From JACPDI01 sp035463475 (GTDB lineage Bacteria > Acidobacteriota > Vicinamibacteria > Vicinamibacterales > 2-12-FULL-66-21): a DNA stretch of 64,000 nucleotides. Below the pieces are notes generated by a model. The model ran no database searches. It saw nothing but the letters and a program-made list of their open reading frames with translations, and was not told where the DNA came from. The position numbers were made by a program, and so were the translations under genes. This document shows, one piece after another, positions 41,505 through 50,600 of this stretch. The stretch spans positions 1-64,000 of the forward strand of contig DATHTE010000103.1 in assembly GCA_035463475.1 (NCBI GenBank), written 5' to 3'. Each line of letters starts with the position of its first letter. The stretch's first letter is position 1.

Positions 41505-44200
41505 GTCGGTCGCTCCGCTGCCAGATGAACCAGCCCACGGTCGCCGTCGACGGTGATGCGGCACCCGTCGGGAATCAGCCGCGTGGCGTCCCTCACGCCG
41601 ACGACCGAGGGGATGCCGAACTCGCGGGCGATGATCGCGCCGTGCGACAGCATGCCGCCTCGCTCGACGACGAGGCCCGCGATCAACGGGAAGATCGGGC
41701 CCCATCCGGGATCGGTCTGGCTCGTGACGAGCACGTCGCCGCGCGCGATCCGGTGCGACTGGGTGACATCGGTCAGGATGGCGGCGCGACCGGTGCTCGA
41801 TCCGCCGCACGCGCCGACTCCCGCCAGGCTCGCCGGCGGGGCCGATGCGACACTCTCCCGCTGGCGCGATCCCGGGACATGAGGCAGGTACTCGCCGGAT
41901 GCAAGCCACATTGCGTCAGGAGGCCTGAGGTCGCACAGCGTGTCGTGCGCCTGGCGACGCAGCGCAACGAGCGGCCGCACGTGGTCCGGGAACATCGCGT
42001 GCCCGCAGGCGAGGGCGTCGATCTCGTCGAACGTCAGGAAGAACACGTCGTCCGGCCGATCGAGACGGCCGCCTTCGGAGAGCCGCTCCCCGAGCGCGAG
42101 CGCGATGCGGCGCAACCGGCTGTAGAGGAGCGCCTGTTTGAGCCGCGCGCGCTCGCGAAGCTGGATGGAGCGTTGCGTCCAGCGGAGCACGATCCGAACG
42201 ATCGGCGACATGCTCAAACCGGGCAGCCTGCGCGTCAGGCGGCGCGAGCGAAGGACCCGCAGCACGCGCGCGGTTTCGGCGAGGCGTTCGGCCCGCTGAC
42301 GCTTCAACTGGTCCGCCGGTGATGGTGCGTCCAGTGCGGCGTACGACGTCAGCAGATCGATGACGGGGGCGGGCTGCTCCTGGAAGCTGGGCACCGTCAG
42401 CATCAGCTCCGCGGAACAGCGGAATCCCCACTCGTCGAGGTACCGGCGCAACGCCGCGTTGAAGTCCGCGAACCGGCTGTCCGATGCGAGCGCGTCGAGT
42501 ATGCCGGCCGCCGTTCCAGTGGCGAACAACCGGTTCAGGTCGGCGTCGGCTCGAATCCGGCGCGACAGGTCCCAGAGCTTCAGCGGCGGGATGCCGCTGA
42601 CCAGGTCCGGCAGCGCTTTGAGCAACGTGTTATGGACCGCGTCCCCGTCCCCCTCGGGCAGCCCGCGTGCGAGGAGGCGCTTCAGCACGCCGTAGCACAC
42701 CATCGATCCGGCGTCGGCGAGCGCCGCGTCGTTCCAGCGGCTGCAGCGGATCTCCATGAACCCGCGCAGATCGGCGAGCAGGTCCGACGCCGACCGCCCG
42801 GACAGCCCCTGGGGATGCGTCCGATCCGCAAACGCGGAAACGGTGCGCTCGAACCGCTCGACGCGCCTCGTGAGAAACAGGTATTGCCACGCGGTCTTTG
42901 CCGCGATGACCGCCACTTCGGCGGCTTGCGAGAGCCGTCCGCGCGCCGCTTCCGCAAACGGCGCGGCCGCCGGGATGGCCGGCGTGTCGCCCGCGCCCAC
43001 GAAATCGTCGAACGACGCTGCCAGCAGGTCGCCGAAGGGGGCGGAGCGCAGCACGGCGTGAATGCTGGTCAGGTTGTAGTACATCCTTCCGCCATGCACG
43101 CCGATGATGTGTCGGAGCGGCTGCTCCATCGCCGCGAGCCGCTCCCGCGAGATCCCGAATGCGCGCCCCAGGTTCCTGAAGTAGTGGTAGTAGCCGGCGC
43201 TCGCGATCGAATAGAGCAGAGGACAGATCGGACCCGGGAAATTCTCGTTGACGTTGGCGTTCGACCACAGCACGCCGCCAGTCGCATGCGCCGCCCGCGG
43301 AAGCGTGATCGGCCGCGCGCGAGCCGTGATGGGCCTCGCCTGGACGATCCAGACGCGTCCGCGGTCGTCCAGGGCCCATTCGATATCCTGCGGAACGCCG
43401 AACGCGCCCTCGATCTGCAGGCCCAGGCGCGCAATGGAGGCGACTTGAACATCAGTGAGGAATGGCGTCGCGTGCGGCGTGCCTCTCTCCGGGGCCGCCT
43501 CGCGGACAAAACGGAGGGTCGATCGGGCGATCCTCACCCGGCCGGGATTGATCATCCCGGAGACCAGCGCCTCGCCCGTGCCGCAGCAGTACTCCAGCAG
43601 CATGTGCGAATCGGATCGCGGCGCGCGGGTGAACAGCACGCCGGAAAGAACCGCGGCCACCTGCCGTTGGACGATGACGCCCATGCCTCTCAGCCGCGTG
43701 CGTCGCGCCTCCTGGTACGCGAGCGCACGGGCTGACCACTGCGAGGCCCACACCGCTTTGAGCGCGACGCGGAGCGCGCGGGCATCGCCCACGCCCGGAA
43801 TCGAGTCGAGCTGCCCGGCAAACGACGCAGCGTCGGAGTCTTCGCCGACCGCGGAGCTGCGTACGATTGCCGGCCTGGAGGACAGATCTTCCCAGGCGTG
43901 ATCCAGGCCGTCGCCGACGGCACGGGGCAAGTGCTCGTCGCGGAAGAGCGCCGCGATCCGCGCAGCGGCCGCCTGAAGTCCCTCCGGCGAGCTCGCTGCA
44001 GGATCGGCGCGCAGCGCGTCGATCCGCGGCTGGAGGGCCGTCTGCCCGACGAACAGCCGCCAGGCGGCGCCGGTCACGACAAACCCCGGAGGGACCGGCG
44101 CGGACAGCGCCATCAGACGCGCGAGGTTCGCCGCTTTCGCGCCAACCTCAACCGGATCGGCGGCGTCGGGCAGCCCGACGATCAGTTCCGGCGGTGTCAT
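41498..44200 (-). CDS. PEP-synthase/rifampin-phosphotransferase-like dikinase
   Basis: A 900-residue three-part enzyme. The N-terminal ATP-grasp domain has VEVGAKAANLARL, AIVRSSAVGEDSDAASFAGQ and DIEWALDDRGRVWIVQARPI. A large middle region (about residues 330-780) has no recognised motif and takes the place of the substrate domain of rifampin phosphotransferase. The C-terminal mobile phosphohistidine domain has VTSQTDPGWGPIFPLIAG and GGMLSHGAIIAREFGIPSVV, with the catalytic His near residue 853. It lacks the C-terminal TIM barrel of PEP synthase and so should phosphorylate an alcohol rather than pyruvate. A lipid alcohol is inferred from the cluster. It overlaps the CarS-like gene by 4 bp. 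Confidence 0.8.
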   Translation of the reverse strand: MTPPELIVGLPDAADPVEVGAKAANLARLMALSAPVPPGFVVTGAAWRLFVGQTALQPRIDALRADPAASSPEGLQAAAARIAALFRDEHLPRAVGDGLDHAWEDLSSRPAIVRSSAVGEDSDAASFAGQLDSIPGVGDARALRVALKAVWASQWSARALAYQEARRTRLRGMGVIVQRQVAAVLSGVLFTRAPRSDSHMLLEYCCGTGEALVSGMINPGRVRIARSTLRFVREAAPERGTPHATPFLTDVQVASIARLGLQIEGAFGVPQDIEWALDDRGRVWIVQARPITARARPITLPRAAHATGGVLWSNANVNENFPGPICPLLYSIASAGYYHYFRNLGRAFGISRERLAAMEQPLRHIIGVHGGRMYYNLTSIHAVLRSAPFGDLLAASFDDFVGAGDTPAIPAAAPFAEAARGRLSQAAEVAVIAAKTAWQYLFLTRRVERFERTVSAFADRTHPQGLSGRSASDLLADLRGFMEIRCSRWNDAALADAGSMVCYGVLKRLLARGLPEGDGDAVHNTLLKALPDLVSGIPPLKLWDLSRRIRADADLNRLFATGTAAGILDALASDSRFADFNAALRRYLDEWGFRCSAELMLTVPSFQEQPAPVIDLLTSYAALDAPSPADQLKRQRAERLAETARVLRVLRSRRLTRRLPGLSMSPIVRIVLRWTQRSIQLRERARLKQALLYSRLRRIALALGERLSEGGRLDRPDDVFFLTFDEIDALACGHAMFPDHVRPLVALRRQAHDTLCDLRPPDAMWLASGEYLPHVPGSRQRESVASAPPASLAGVGACGGSSTGRAAILTDVTQSHRIARGDVLVTSQTDPGWGPIFPLIAGLVVERGGMLSHGAIIAREFGIPSVVGVRDATRLIPDGCRITVDGDRGLVHLAAERPTC

Positions 44201-44811
44201 GCGGCCCTCTGCTTGATGCCGAGACGGAACATCGTCAGGCTGAAACACCAGTGGATGAATGGTCCGATGAGGAGAACGGTTGCCCAGGTCGTCCACGGCG
44301 TCGGCACCGCGAGGGCGACTGCCGCCAGCATGCCGACGCCCGAGTCCACACGATCGAAAAGGACCTGGAGCGCCAGCCCGGGACGGGTGATCGCGCCGGC
44401 GCCCGGCGGAATCCCGAGCTGCCGCTTGATGAAGGAGTTCGGCAGCTCTCCTGCCATGAAGCCCAGCGCCGCCCACGCGCCGAGCGCGGCGTAGCCGCCG
44501 GTCGCCAGCGGCCAGAGTCCATACGCCGCCGGGTCGATCGCCGCGGCAAGCGCCGCGAACGACACCGACGCGGCGGGGACCATCACGACGAAGCCGCGCA
44601 CGGTCTTGTTCGCGCCGAAGAGCCGGCGGCCGCGAAGCGTCAGGCCGCCGTCGAGCGGTATGGCGAGGGCGCGAGATCGGTCCGCCGCGAACCACGCGGT
44701 CTGCACCGCGCCGGCGAGCGTGAACGCCAACAGCAGGAAGCCAGCGCATGAAAGCGGATCGAGACCGGTGAGGGCGTCGGAAGCGCTGGCCGTGGCATCG
44801 AGTGGCGCCAT
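44197..44811 (-). CDS. CarS-like CDP-archaeol synthase family protein
   Basis: A 204-residue membrane protein with about five helices. GLTLRGRRLFGANKTVRGF and AGELPNSFIKRQLGIPPGAG are the cytosolic loops that define the CarS/CDP-archaeol synthase family, which joins CTP to a phosphatidic-acid-like lipid. Family members are typical of archaea; in bacteria the unrelated-looking CdsA normally performs this step. It is the first gene of the nine-gene unit, so the promoter should lie in 44812-45028, where I see no clear element. A GTG at 44838 is an alternative start. Confidence 0.8.
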   Translation of the reverse strand: MAPLDATASASDALTGLDPLSCAGFLLLAFTLAGAVQTAWFAADRSRALAIPLDGGLTLRGRRLFGANKTVRGFVVMVPAASVSFAALAAAIDPAAYGLWPLATGGYAALGAWAALGFMAGELPNSFIKRQLGIPPGAGAITRPGLALQVLFDRVDSGVGMLAAVALAVPTPWTTWATVLLIGPFIHWCFSLTMFRLGIKQRAA

Positions 44812-45028
44812 CGTTCGTCTTGTGTCCCGAGGACGCACCCACGATACGCAGCGCCGGTCGGAGATGTCGTGAGCTTAGGCTGAAGAAGTATGAAAAATCC
44901 TGGCTGACGAGCGCGGCGCCGTGCGGCGTCTCCGCGCACACACGTCTCCTCCCGCTCAGGCAACTGCGCCGTTCGCCTCACCGACCCAGGTCAGCGGGGC
45001 CAGCGCGCGGCGCGATCGGACGCGCTCA

Positions 45029-45189
45029 CTAATTCCTCGACGCGACCGCGTAGACCTCCGTCCACTGCGGTCCACGTTCGTGCCGTTGCACGTCGGGCCG
45101 CGCGCGCTCGTCTGTTCGTGCTGCGTGATCGACTGCACCGGCACGAAATCCCTTTTGCAGTCTCGGCAATAGGACTCGCAGACGGGCAA
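45029..45189 (-). pseudogene. Frameshifted duplicate of the FmdB zinc-ribbon gene
   Basis: The minus strand reads ESYCRDCKRDFVPVQSITQHEQ and PTCNGTNVD in one frame, then WTEVYAVASRN in another. The intact copy lies at 46521-46685 and is nearly the same base by base. The differences that break the copy are a 1-bp deletion (ccactgcgg for ccacttgcgg), a lost ATG (now TTG) and a lost zinc ligand (RCPTC to RGPTC). Confidence 0.85.
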
Positions 45190-45562
45190 AGCCGTTCTCT
45201 CGCATGGGGATCCAGCCTGGCCGGACTACGACGAGCTGCTCGCGGGGCTCACGGATCTCGGGTACGACAAGTACGGGTTGCGCGTGGAGTGGATGATTTT
45301 CGGCGGCGTCGGCCACACCCCCACGCCTGGCGTCGCGCGATCAGGTCGTCCGGCGCGGACGGCGGTCGTCGGCCGGGTCGAGAGTTGTTCTGGCGACCAC
45401 CTCATCGTGGCGCAAGGCCGCCGCCGGATCACCGTCAGCAACGACACCATCGACCATCTGCAGGTGCGCGTCCGCCAAAGGGACTACCGGTGGTGGGGAC
45501 TGATCGCGGGAGTGGCAGCCGGCGCAGCGGTCGGGGCCGCGAACGATCGACATGCCCGTTGA
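45190..45562 (+). pseudogene. Probable gene fragment of unknown origin
   Basis: An open frame runs from about 45175 to a stop at 45562 with coding-like text (AVLSHGDPAWPDYDELLAGL, LGYDKYGLRVEWMIFGGVGH), then VSNDTIDHLQVRVRQRDYRW and a glycine-zipper-like end (GLIAGVAAGAAVGAA). There is no ATG and no ribosome-binding site at its front; a TTG at 45278 is the only start-like codon I see. It looks like one or two joined gene ends in an eroded region. I do not recognise either part. Confidence 0.35.
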
Positions 45563-45724
45563 GCAGCATCCGGACCCACGCTGGCGCGGGGACAGCATCG
45601 GACGAGGACAATGCGGTTACGGTCACGAGGAGGACGAGCGCGCGCCGAACGTTAACGAACCTCATTCGCCCTCGTCTCTAGATCTGGATTGCGCTCCGGA
45701 GGCGAAATTCAAGGGGACCCGATC

Positions 45725-46237
45725 ATGAAGCCAGTCATCGTCCTGGGCTTCGTGCTTGCCCTGCTCCCGGCGTCGGTGGGGGCGAAGGGCAGGACGACCA
45801 GGATCACGGTTACGGAGGCCCGCCTCGAGACCCCTGTTCACATCACCAACCCGTCCATTCTGGAACGGTTCAACGTCTGGGCGGGACGGGGTACGTTCGT
45901 GACGATCGCCGGCCAGGAACGGCAAGAAGGCGATCAGGGATTCATCATCGACTGGGTGGCTGGAGTGGTCGGTCCGCCACCCCGCGACCTTCCTCGTTAT
46001 GAGGTCAGGTTCTTTGTTCGGTACGCGAATTCCGCCACGGAGAAACTGGCCTATGTCGTGTACTACGTGCACGATTCATCATCGCATCGAGGGTTCGTCT
46101 ACTTGCCTGGGAAGTCGGACGAGGCGTACCGGCTAAACGTGACAGCGATCCATCGTGGGAACAATCTGGAAGGCAACTGGTTCCGTGCGAGCCCTGCCTG
46201 GTACGAGACCGTTGAACGCGTGCTCGGGGCGCGCTGA
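45725..46237 (+). CDS. Small secreted protein of unknown function
   Basis: A 170-residue protein with a clean signal peptide (MKPVIVLGFVLALLPASVGA). The mature part is beta-rich: ITVTEARLETPVHITNPSIL, YEVRFFVRYANSATEKLAYV, and SHRGFVYLPGKSDEAYRLN. AAGGGGACC precedes the ATG at 45725. The fold may be an immunoglobulin-like or C2-like sandwich, which is a guess. No family is recognised. It stands between the two FmdB copies in otherwise eroded DNA. Confidence 0.65.
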   Translation: MKPVIVLGFVLALLPASVGAKGRTTRITVTEARLETPVHITNPSILERFNVWAGRGTFVTIAGQERQEGDQGFIIDWVAGVVGPPPRDLPRYEVRFFVRYANSATEKLAYVVYYVHDSSSHRGFVYLPGKSDEAYRLNVTAIHRGNNLEGNWFRASPAWYETVERVLGAR

Positions 46238-46520
46238 CCCTGATACACACAGCCGACCAGGCTAGGAATGCGAACGCGCGGAGCCGGGCCGCGGGAGCAA
46301 CCGCGGCAACCGCGATGCGCGTCGAGTACCGGCAATGCAAGTGGCGTCGGGGACTTAGAACCATCCGGGCACGAGAATGTGAGCTCTGCGCGCCCATCAA
46401 CGGGAGGCTGATGCCACGGGCGTACGCGCGGTCAACACGTCTCCCTCGACGCGCGGGATCAACGGCGCGGCTGGCGCTGACGCAGGTCAGCGACATCAAG
46501 GCGCTGCGCGACAGAGGCCC

Positions 46521-46685
46521 TCAGCTCTTCTTCGACGTGACCGCGTAGACCTCCGTCCACTTGCGGTCCACGTTCGTGCCGTTGCACGTCGGGCAACGTG
46601 CGCTCGTGTGTTCGTGCTCGGTGATCGAGTGCACCAGCACGAAGTCCTTCTTGCAGTCTCGGCAGTAGAATTCGTAGACGGGCAT
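46521..46685 (-). CDS. FmdB-family zinc-ribbon protein
   Basis: A 54-residue protein, MPVYEFYCRDCKKDFVLVHS at the start, with a four-cysteine zinc ribbon (CRDC and CPTC) and the end DRKWTEVYAVTSKKS. FmdB-like ribbons are small putative regulators or nucleic-acid-binding proteins of unknown role. GGGGGAAC lies upstream of the ATG. A decayed copy lies about 1.5 kb away at 45029-45189. Confidence 0.85.
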   Translation of the reverse strand: MPVYEFYCRDCKKDFVLVHSITEHEHTSARCPTCNGTNVDRKWTEVYAVTSKKS

Positions 46686-46867
46686 GGCCGTTCCCCCGCC
46701 TGAGGCCGCGGAACGCGGCCGGCTTGACCGTCCCAGCATAACGCCAATCGTGGCGGCCGATCGCACTAAACGTGGATGGCTTGACGCTCCGCTCCGCCTT
46801 CGCGTGTGCGCGCTGCCTACGATCGCCCGGACGCCGGCGATTCGGTGTCGCAGTCAGCGCCGGGCCA

Positions 46868-47278
46868 TCACACCATCGGCGATCGGGCCGCGGCGCCGCT
46901 CGTCACCGCGCGACGGCCGTGGACGAGCACGTTTGCCGCGAACAGCGCCACCGCCGCGGCGACGAGGATCGAACCGGCGCCGATCACCGGTTCCATCCGG
47001 GTGTCGCCCAGGCCCTTTGCGACGAGGCCGACAGTCATCAACGGCAGGCCGATGTTGTACAGCCAGAACTGCGCAACGGAACTGCGGTTCCGTGCGGCAT
47101 CCGGCATCTGGCGGTAGACGAGCCCGATCAGCGCCAGCGATACCCACCCAAGCAGGTTCAGGTGCGAGTGCACGGTGTAGAGCGCGAGATTGCCCGTTAC
47201 GCCCATTCCCACGCCTACGATCACGGCAACCACGAAATAGATGACGGCCGGCCCGAACCAGACGAGTCCGCCTTGCAT
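46868..47278 (-). CDS. Small membrane protein resembling part of cytochrome oxidase subunit I
   Basis: A 136-residue protein with four hydrophobic helices. The segment YTVHSHLNLLGWVSLALIGL, with a conserved HxHLNLLGW, resembles the haem-ligand helix region of cbb3-type oxidase subunit I and of related short cytochrome-oxidase-I-like proteins. The rest of an oxidase (further His ligands, copper site) is missing. GGAGGAC precedes the ATG at 47278. A haem-binding or assembly role is possible. The C-terminal tail is basic. Confidence 0.7.
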   Translation of the reverse strand: MQGGLVWFGPAVIYFVVAVIVGVGMGVTGNLALYTVHSHLNLLGWVSLALIGLVYRQMPDAARNRSSVAQFWLYNIGLPLMTVGLVAKGLGDTRMEPVIGAGSILVAAAVALFAANVLVHGRRAVTSGAAARSPMV

Positions 47279-47469
47279 TACATGTCCTCCTCGCGGGCGC
47301 ACCCGGGTGCCGCCCAACGCGCCTCCCGGGCCCGGTGTTCCTGTCTCTGTCGGATTCCTTCGACGATCTGGCGGAAGCGAGGGTTCCGTTCGGACGTTCG
47401 CGAACCGGCCCATTCGCGGTAAAGGGGCGGAGTGATGCCTGCCGCTGGGAAGATGTGCCGAAGAAACAC
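47278..47469 (-). CDS. Possible small upstream ORF (63 residues)
   Basis: A frame from a GTG at 47469 ends in TAATG overlapping the start of the four-helix membrane protein. The text MFLRHIFPAAGITPPLYREW, then RFRQIVEGIRQRQEHRAR, is plausible as protein but lacks a ribosome-binding site and a known family. The overlap with the next start is the main argument for it. Confidence 0.25.
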   Translation of the reverse strand: MFLRHIFPAAGITPPLYREWAGSRTSERNPRFRQIVEGIRQRQEHRAREARWAAPGCAREEDM

Positions 47470-47682
47470 CGCTGAATAGCGGCGCGACGAACTTCAGGCG
47501 TTCTACCTCCAACGTTCCGGATCCACGTACGGCTGCTCCATCCATCCGTCTGGATGCCGGAGTTCCGGCAGCCAGAGGCGTCGCCGCAACTCGCGTGCGC
47601 GCCTGCTGTTGGCGTTGCGGGCGGCGGCAGGAGCGATGGCGCGCGGCTTGCCCTGCGATGTCTATTCCCCAGGAGGTGCGAC

Positions 47683-50600
47683 ATGTACGCCGCGTTCAGG
47701 CGCCTGCTGCTGCCTTGCGTGTTCCTGTGCACGCTTGGCGCGCCCCCGTGCTGGGCCCAGACAAGCACGGGCAGCATCCAAGGAGTCGTCACCGACAACC
47801 AGAACGCCGTGATTCCCGGCGCGACGGTCACCATCCGCAACATCGGTACGAATGCGACCCGGTCGCTCGTGACCGAGGGGGACGGGGGCTACCGGTTCCT
47901 TAACGTTCCCATTGGCGAGTACGAGCTGACGGTGGAACTATCCGGGTTCGCCAAGTACGTGCGCTCCGGCATCACCGTGTCCCTCAACCAATTCGCCGTG
48001 GTGGACGTCCAGATCCAGCCCGCCGGCATCAGCGAAACCGTGGAAGTCCGCGCCGACGCGCCACTGCTGAACACGACGAACGCTGAAGTCGGCGTACGGT
48101 TCGACACGAAGCGGGTGGCCGAACTGCCGGTCACGAACAGCCGCGACGTCTTCGCCCTGGCCCTCTCGGCGCCCGGCGTCAGCCAGCTCGGAAGCGGACA
48201 GTCCGGCTTCGCGTCGGGGACCAACTTCTCTTCGAACGGCATGCGCCTTCGCTCGAACAACTTCATGATTGACGGCCAGGACAGCAACGACCCGAGCGTG
48301 ACCGGGCGCCAGCAGCCGATCAACAACACGGACGTCATCCAGGAAGTCCGGCTGATCACCAACCAGTTCGCCGCTGAGTTCGGCCGCGCCGCCGGGTCGG
48401 TGGTCAGCGTCGCGACCAAGAGCGGCACGAACAAGTTCCGCGGGTCGATGTTCGCCTACCACAACGACAACAACTTCAATGCGCGGAGCAACCTGGACAA
48501 GGGCGCGGGACGCGACGAGGCGCCGTACCGGAAGGAGAACCAGTTCGGCGGCACGATCGGCGGACCAATCCTGCGCGACCGCACGTTCTTCTTCGGGTCG
48601 TACCAGCGGTGGACGGACCGGCAGCTCGGAGCGGGATTCACGCTGACGGGCGCGCCGACAGAGGCCGGCCGGCAGGTGCTGCAGTCCGTCGCGGGGAGCC
48701 GCCCGCAGGTCCAGGCGCTGTTGAAGCACCTGCCCGCGGCGCAACAGGACACCGGGAAGTCTGCGACCTTCACCGTCGGAGGACAGACCTACACGGTGCC
48801 GCTCGGTTCGCTCACCGGGTCCTCTTCGATCGTCTACAACAACAACCAGGCAATGACGCGAATCGACCAGCAGGTCAGCCGCAGTCACACGCTCACCGGC
48901 CGCTATCTGGTCGGGCACACGCCGGACAGCTACGGCAGCGGCCAGGTGACGCCGCCGGGGCTCACCACGATCAATCCGTCCAACCAGCACTCGCTCAACG
49001 TGTGGCTGAACAGCGTGCTGCGGCAGAACGCCTCGAACGAGTTCCGCGTCGCGTGGTCGCACCTCGGGACCAGGACGGACGCGCAGAACGCCGCGTCGCA
49101 GGAGATCCCGTCGATCGAGATTTCCGAGCTCGGCATGGTGGGCTTCAACGCCGCGGGGAGCCGCACGGCGATCGGTCTCGCGGTGAACCTCCCGCAGTTC
49201 CGGTACAACGACCTGTACCAGATCCAGGACAACCTCACGTACATCGCCGGCGAGCACATGCTGAAGGCCGGCTTCGACGTGCGGTATCAATACGTGAAGA
49301 GCTTCTTCTTCCCGACCATCCGCGGCCTGCTGCGATATCCGACGCTGAACGCCTTCGTCAACGACGTCGCGGAAGCGGCGAATATCAACAAGCCGCTCCC
49401 CGGGGGGGAGGAGGTCAACTATTACCGCTGGTGGGATCAGTACTACTTCGTGCAGGACGAGTGGCGGATCCGTCCGTCCTTCACGGTCAACGTCGGCCTC
49501 CGGTACGAGCTGCCGGGGAACAACATCCAGAGCCTCATCGACCTGAACGAGAGCATCGTGGAGACCAACGCGGGGAACGAAGTCTTCAGGCTCGCTCCGG
49601 TGCCGAAGCGTGATACGAACAACTTCGAGCCGCGGATCGGGTTCAACTGGTCGCCGACGACCGACACGGGCGGCCTGCTCGGCCGGGTCACCGGCGGGAA
49701 CAAGATGGTGCTGCGTGGCGGGTACGCGCGGACGCACGACTTCGCTTTCCTGAACATCGCGCTCAACATCGTGAGCTCGTTCCCGTACGTGGCGGCCATC
49801 AACCGCAGCAACCTGGCGAATGCGTTCTCGGTGCTCCAGGCGACGCCGGCGGGGGTCCCCGCGGGCACGAACCCCAACATGCTCACCCGCACGGTCGTCG
49901 CGGACGATTTCCGCGCGCCCGTGGCGGACCAGCTCAGCCTGGAGATCCAGCGGGAGCTGTCGCAGAACCTCGCGATGCGTGTCGGCTACGTCGGGACGTT
50001 CGGCAAGGACCTGTTCCAGACGCTCGACGGCAACCCGCGGGAGCCGTTCAGCACACAGCGCGTCGATCCGACACGCGGCGTCATCCGGCTGCGCGCGAAC
50101 ACCGCCAAGTCCTGGTATCACTCATTGCAGACCGGGCTGGAGAAGCGGCTCAGCAAGGGACTCAGCGCCGGCGTGCACTACACGTGGAGCAAGTACCTCG
50201 ACACTGCCTCCGAAATCTTCAACCCCTCGAGCGGCGAGGTCGCGGTGTCGCAGGATTCGTTCAACATCGATGCGGAGAAGGGACGCTCGTCGTACGACCG
50301 GCCTCACCGGCTGACGGGCAACTTCGTTTGGGAGTTCCCGTGGCTGCGTGACCAGCGCGGCGTCGTGGGCAAGATCCTCGGCGGGTGGCAGTTCGGATCG
50401 TTCTTCACGTTCCAGAGCGGCGCCCCGTTCACCGTGCTGAACGGCGTAGACCCGACGGGCGCGCTCGCCGGCATCGACGGCCTGGTGGGGAACGCCATCC
50501 GCCCGAACATCAACACGGATCTTGATGTCTCGAGCATGACGGTCGAGGAGCTCCTCGCCGCCGGCGGTGCGAGCCTGTTCCGGCAGCTCTGCGGGAAGCC

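Noticed and set aside
41498..44200. Plain phosphoenolpyruvate synthase
   Set aside because: The C-terminal PEP/pyruvate-binding barrel is missing and the phosphohistidine domain is at the C-terminal end, as in rifampin-phosphotransferase-like enzymes.
45435..45665. Minus-strand small secreted protein (signal-like MRFVNVRRALVLLVTVTALS)
   Set aside because: After the hydrophobic start the text becomes Arg/Pro-rich, there is no ribosome-binding site, and the opposite strand looks more like protein.
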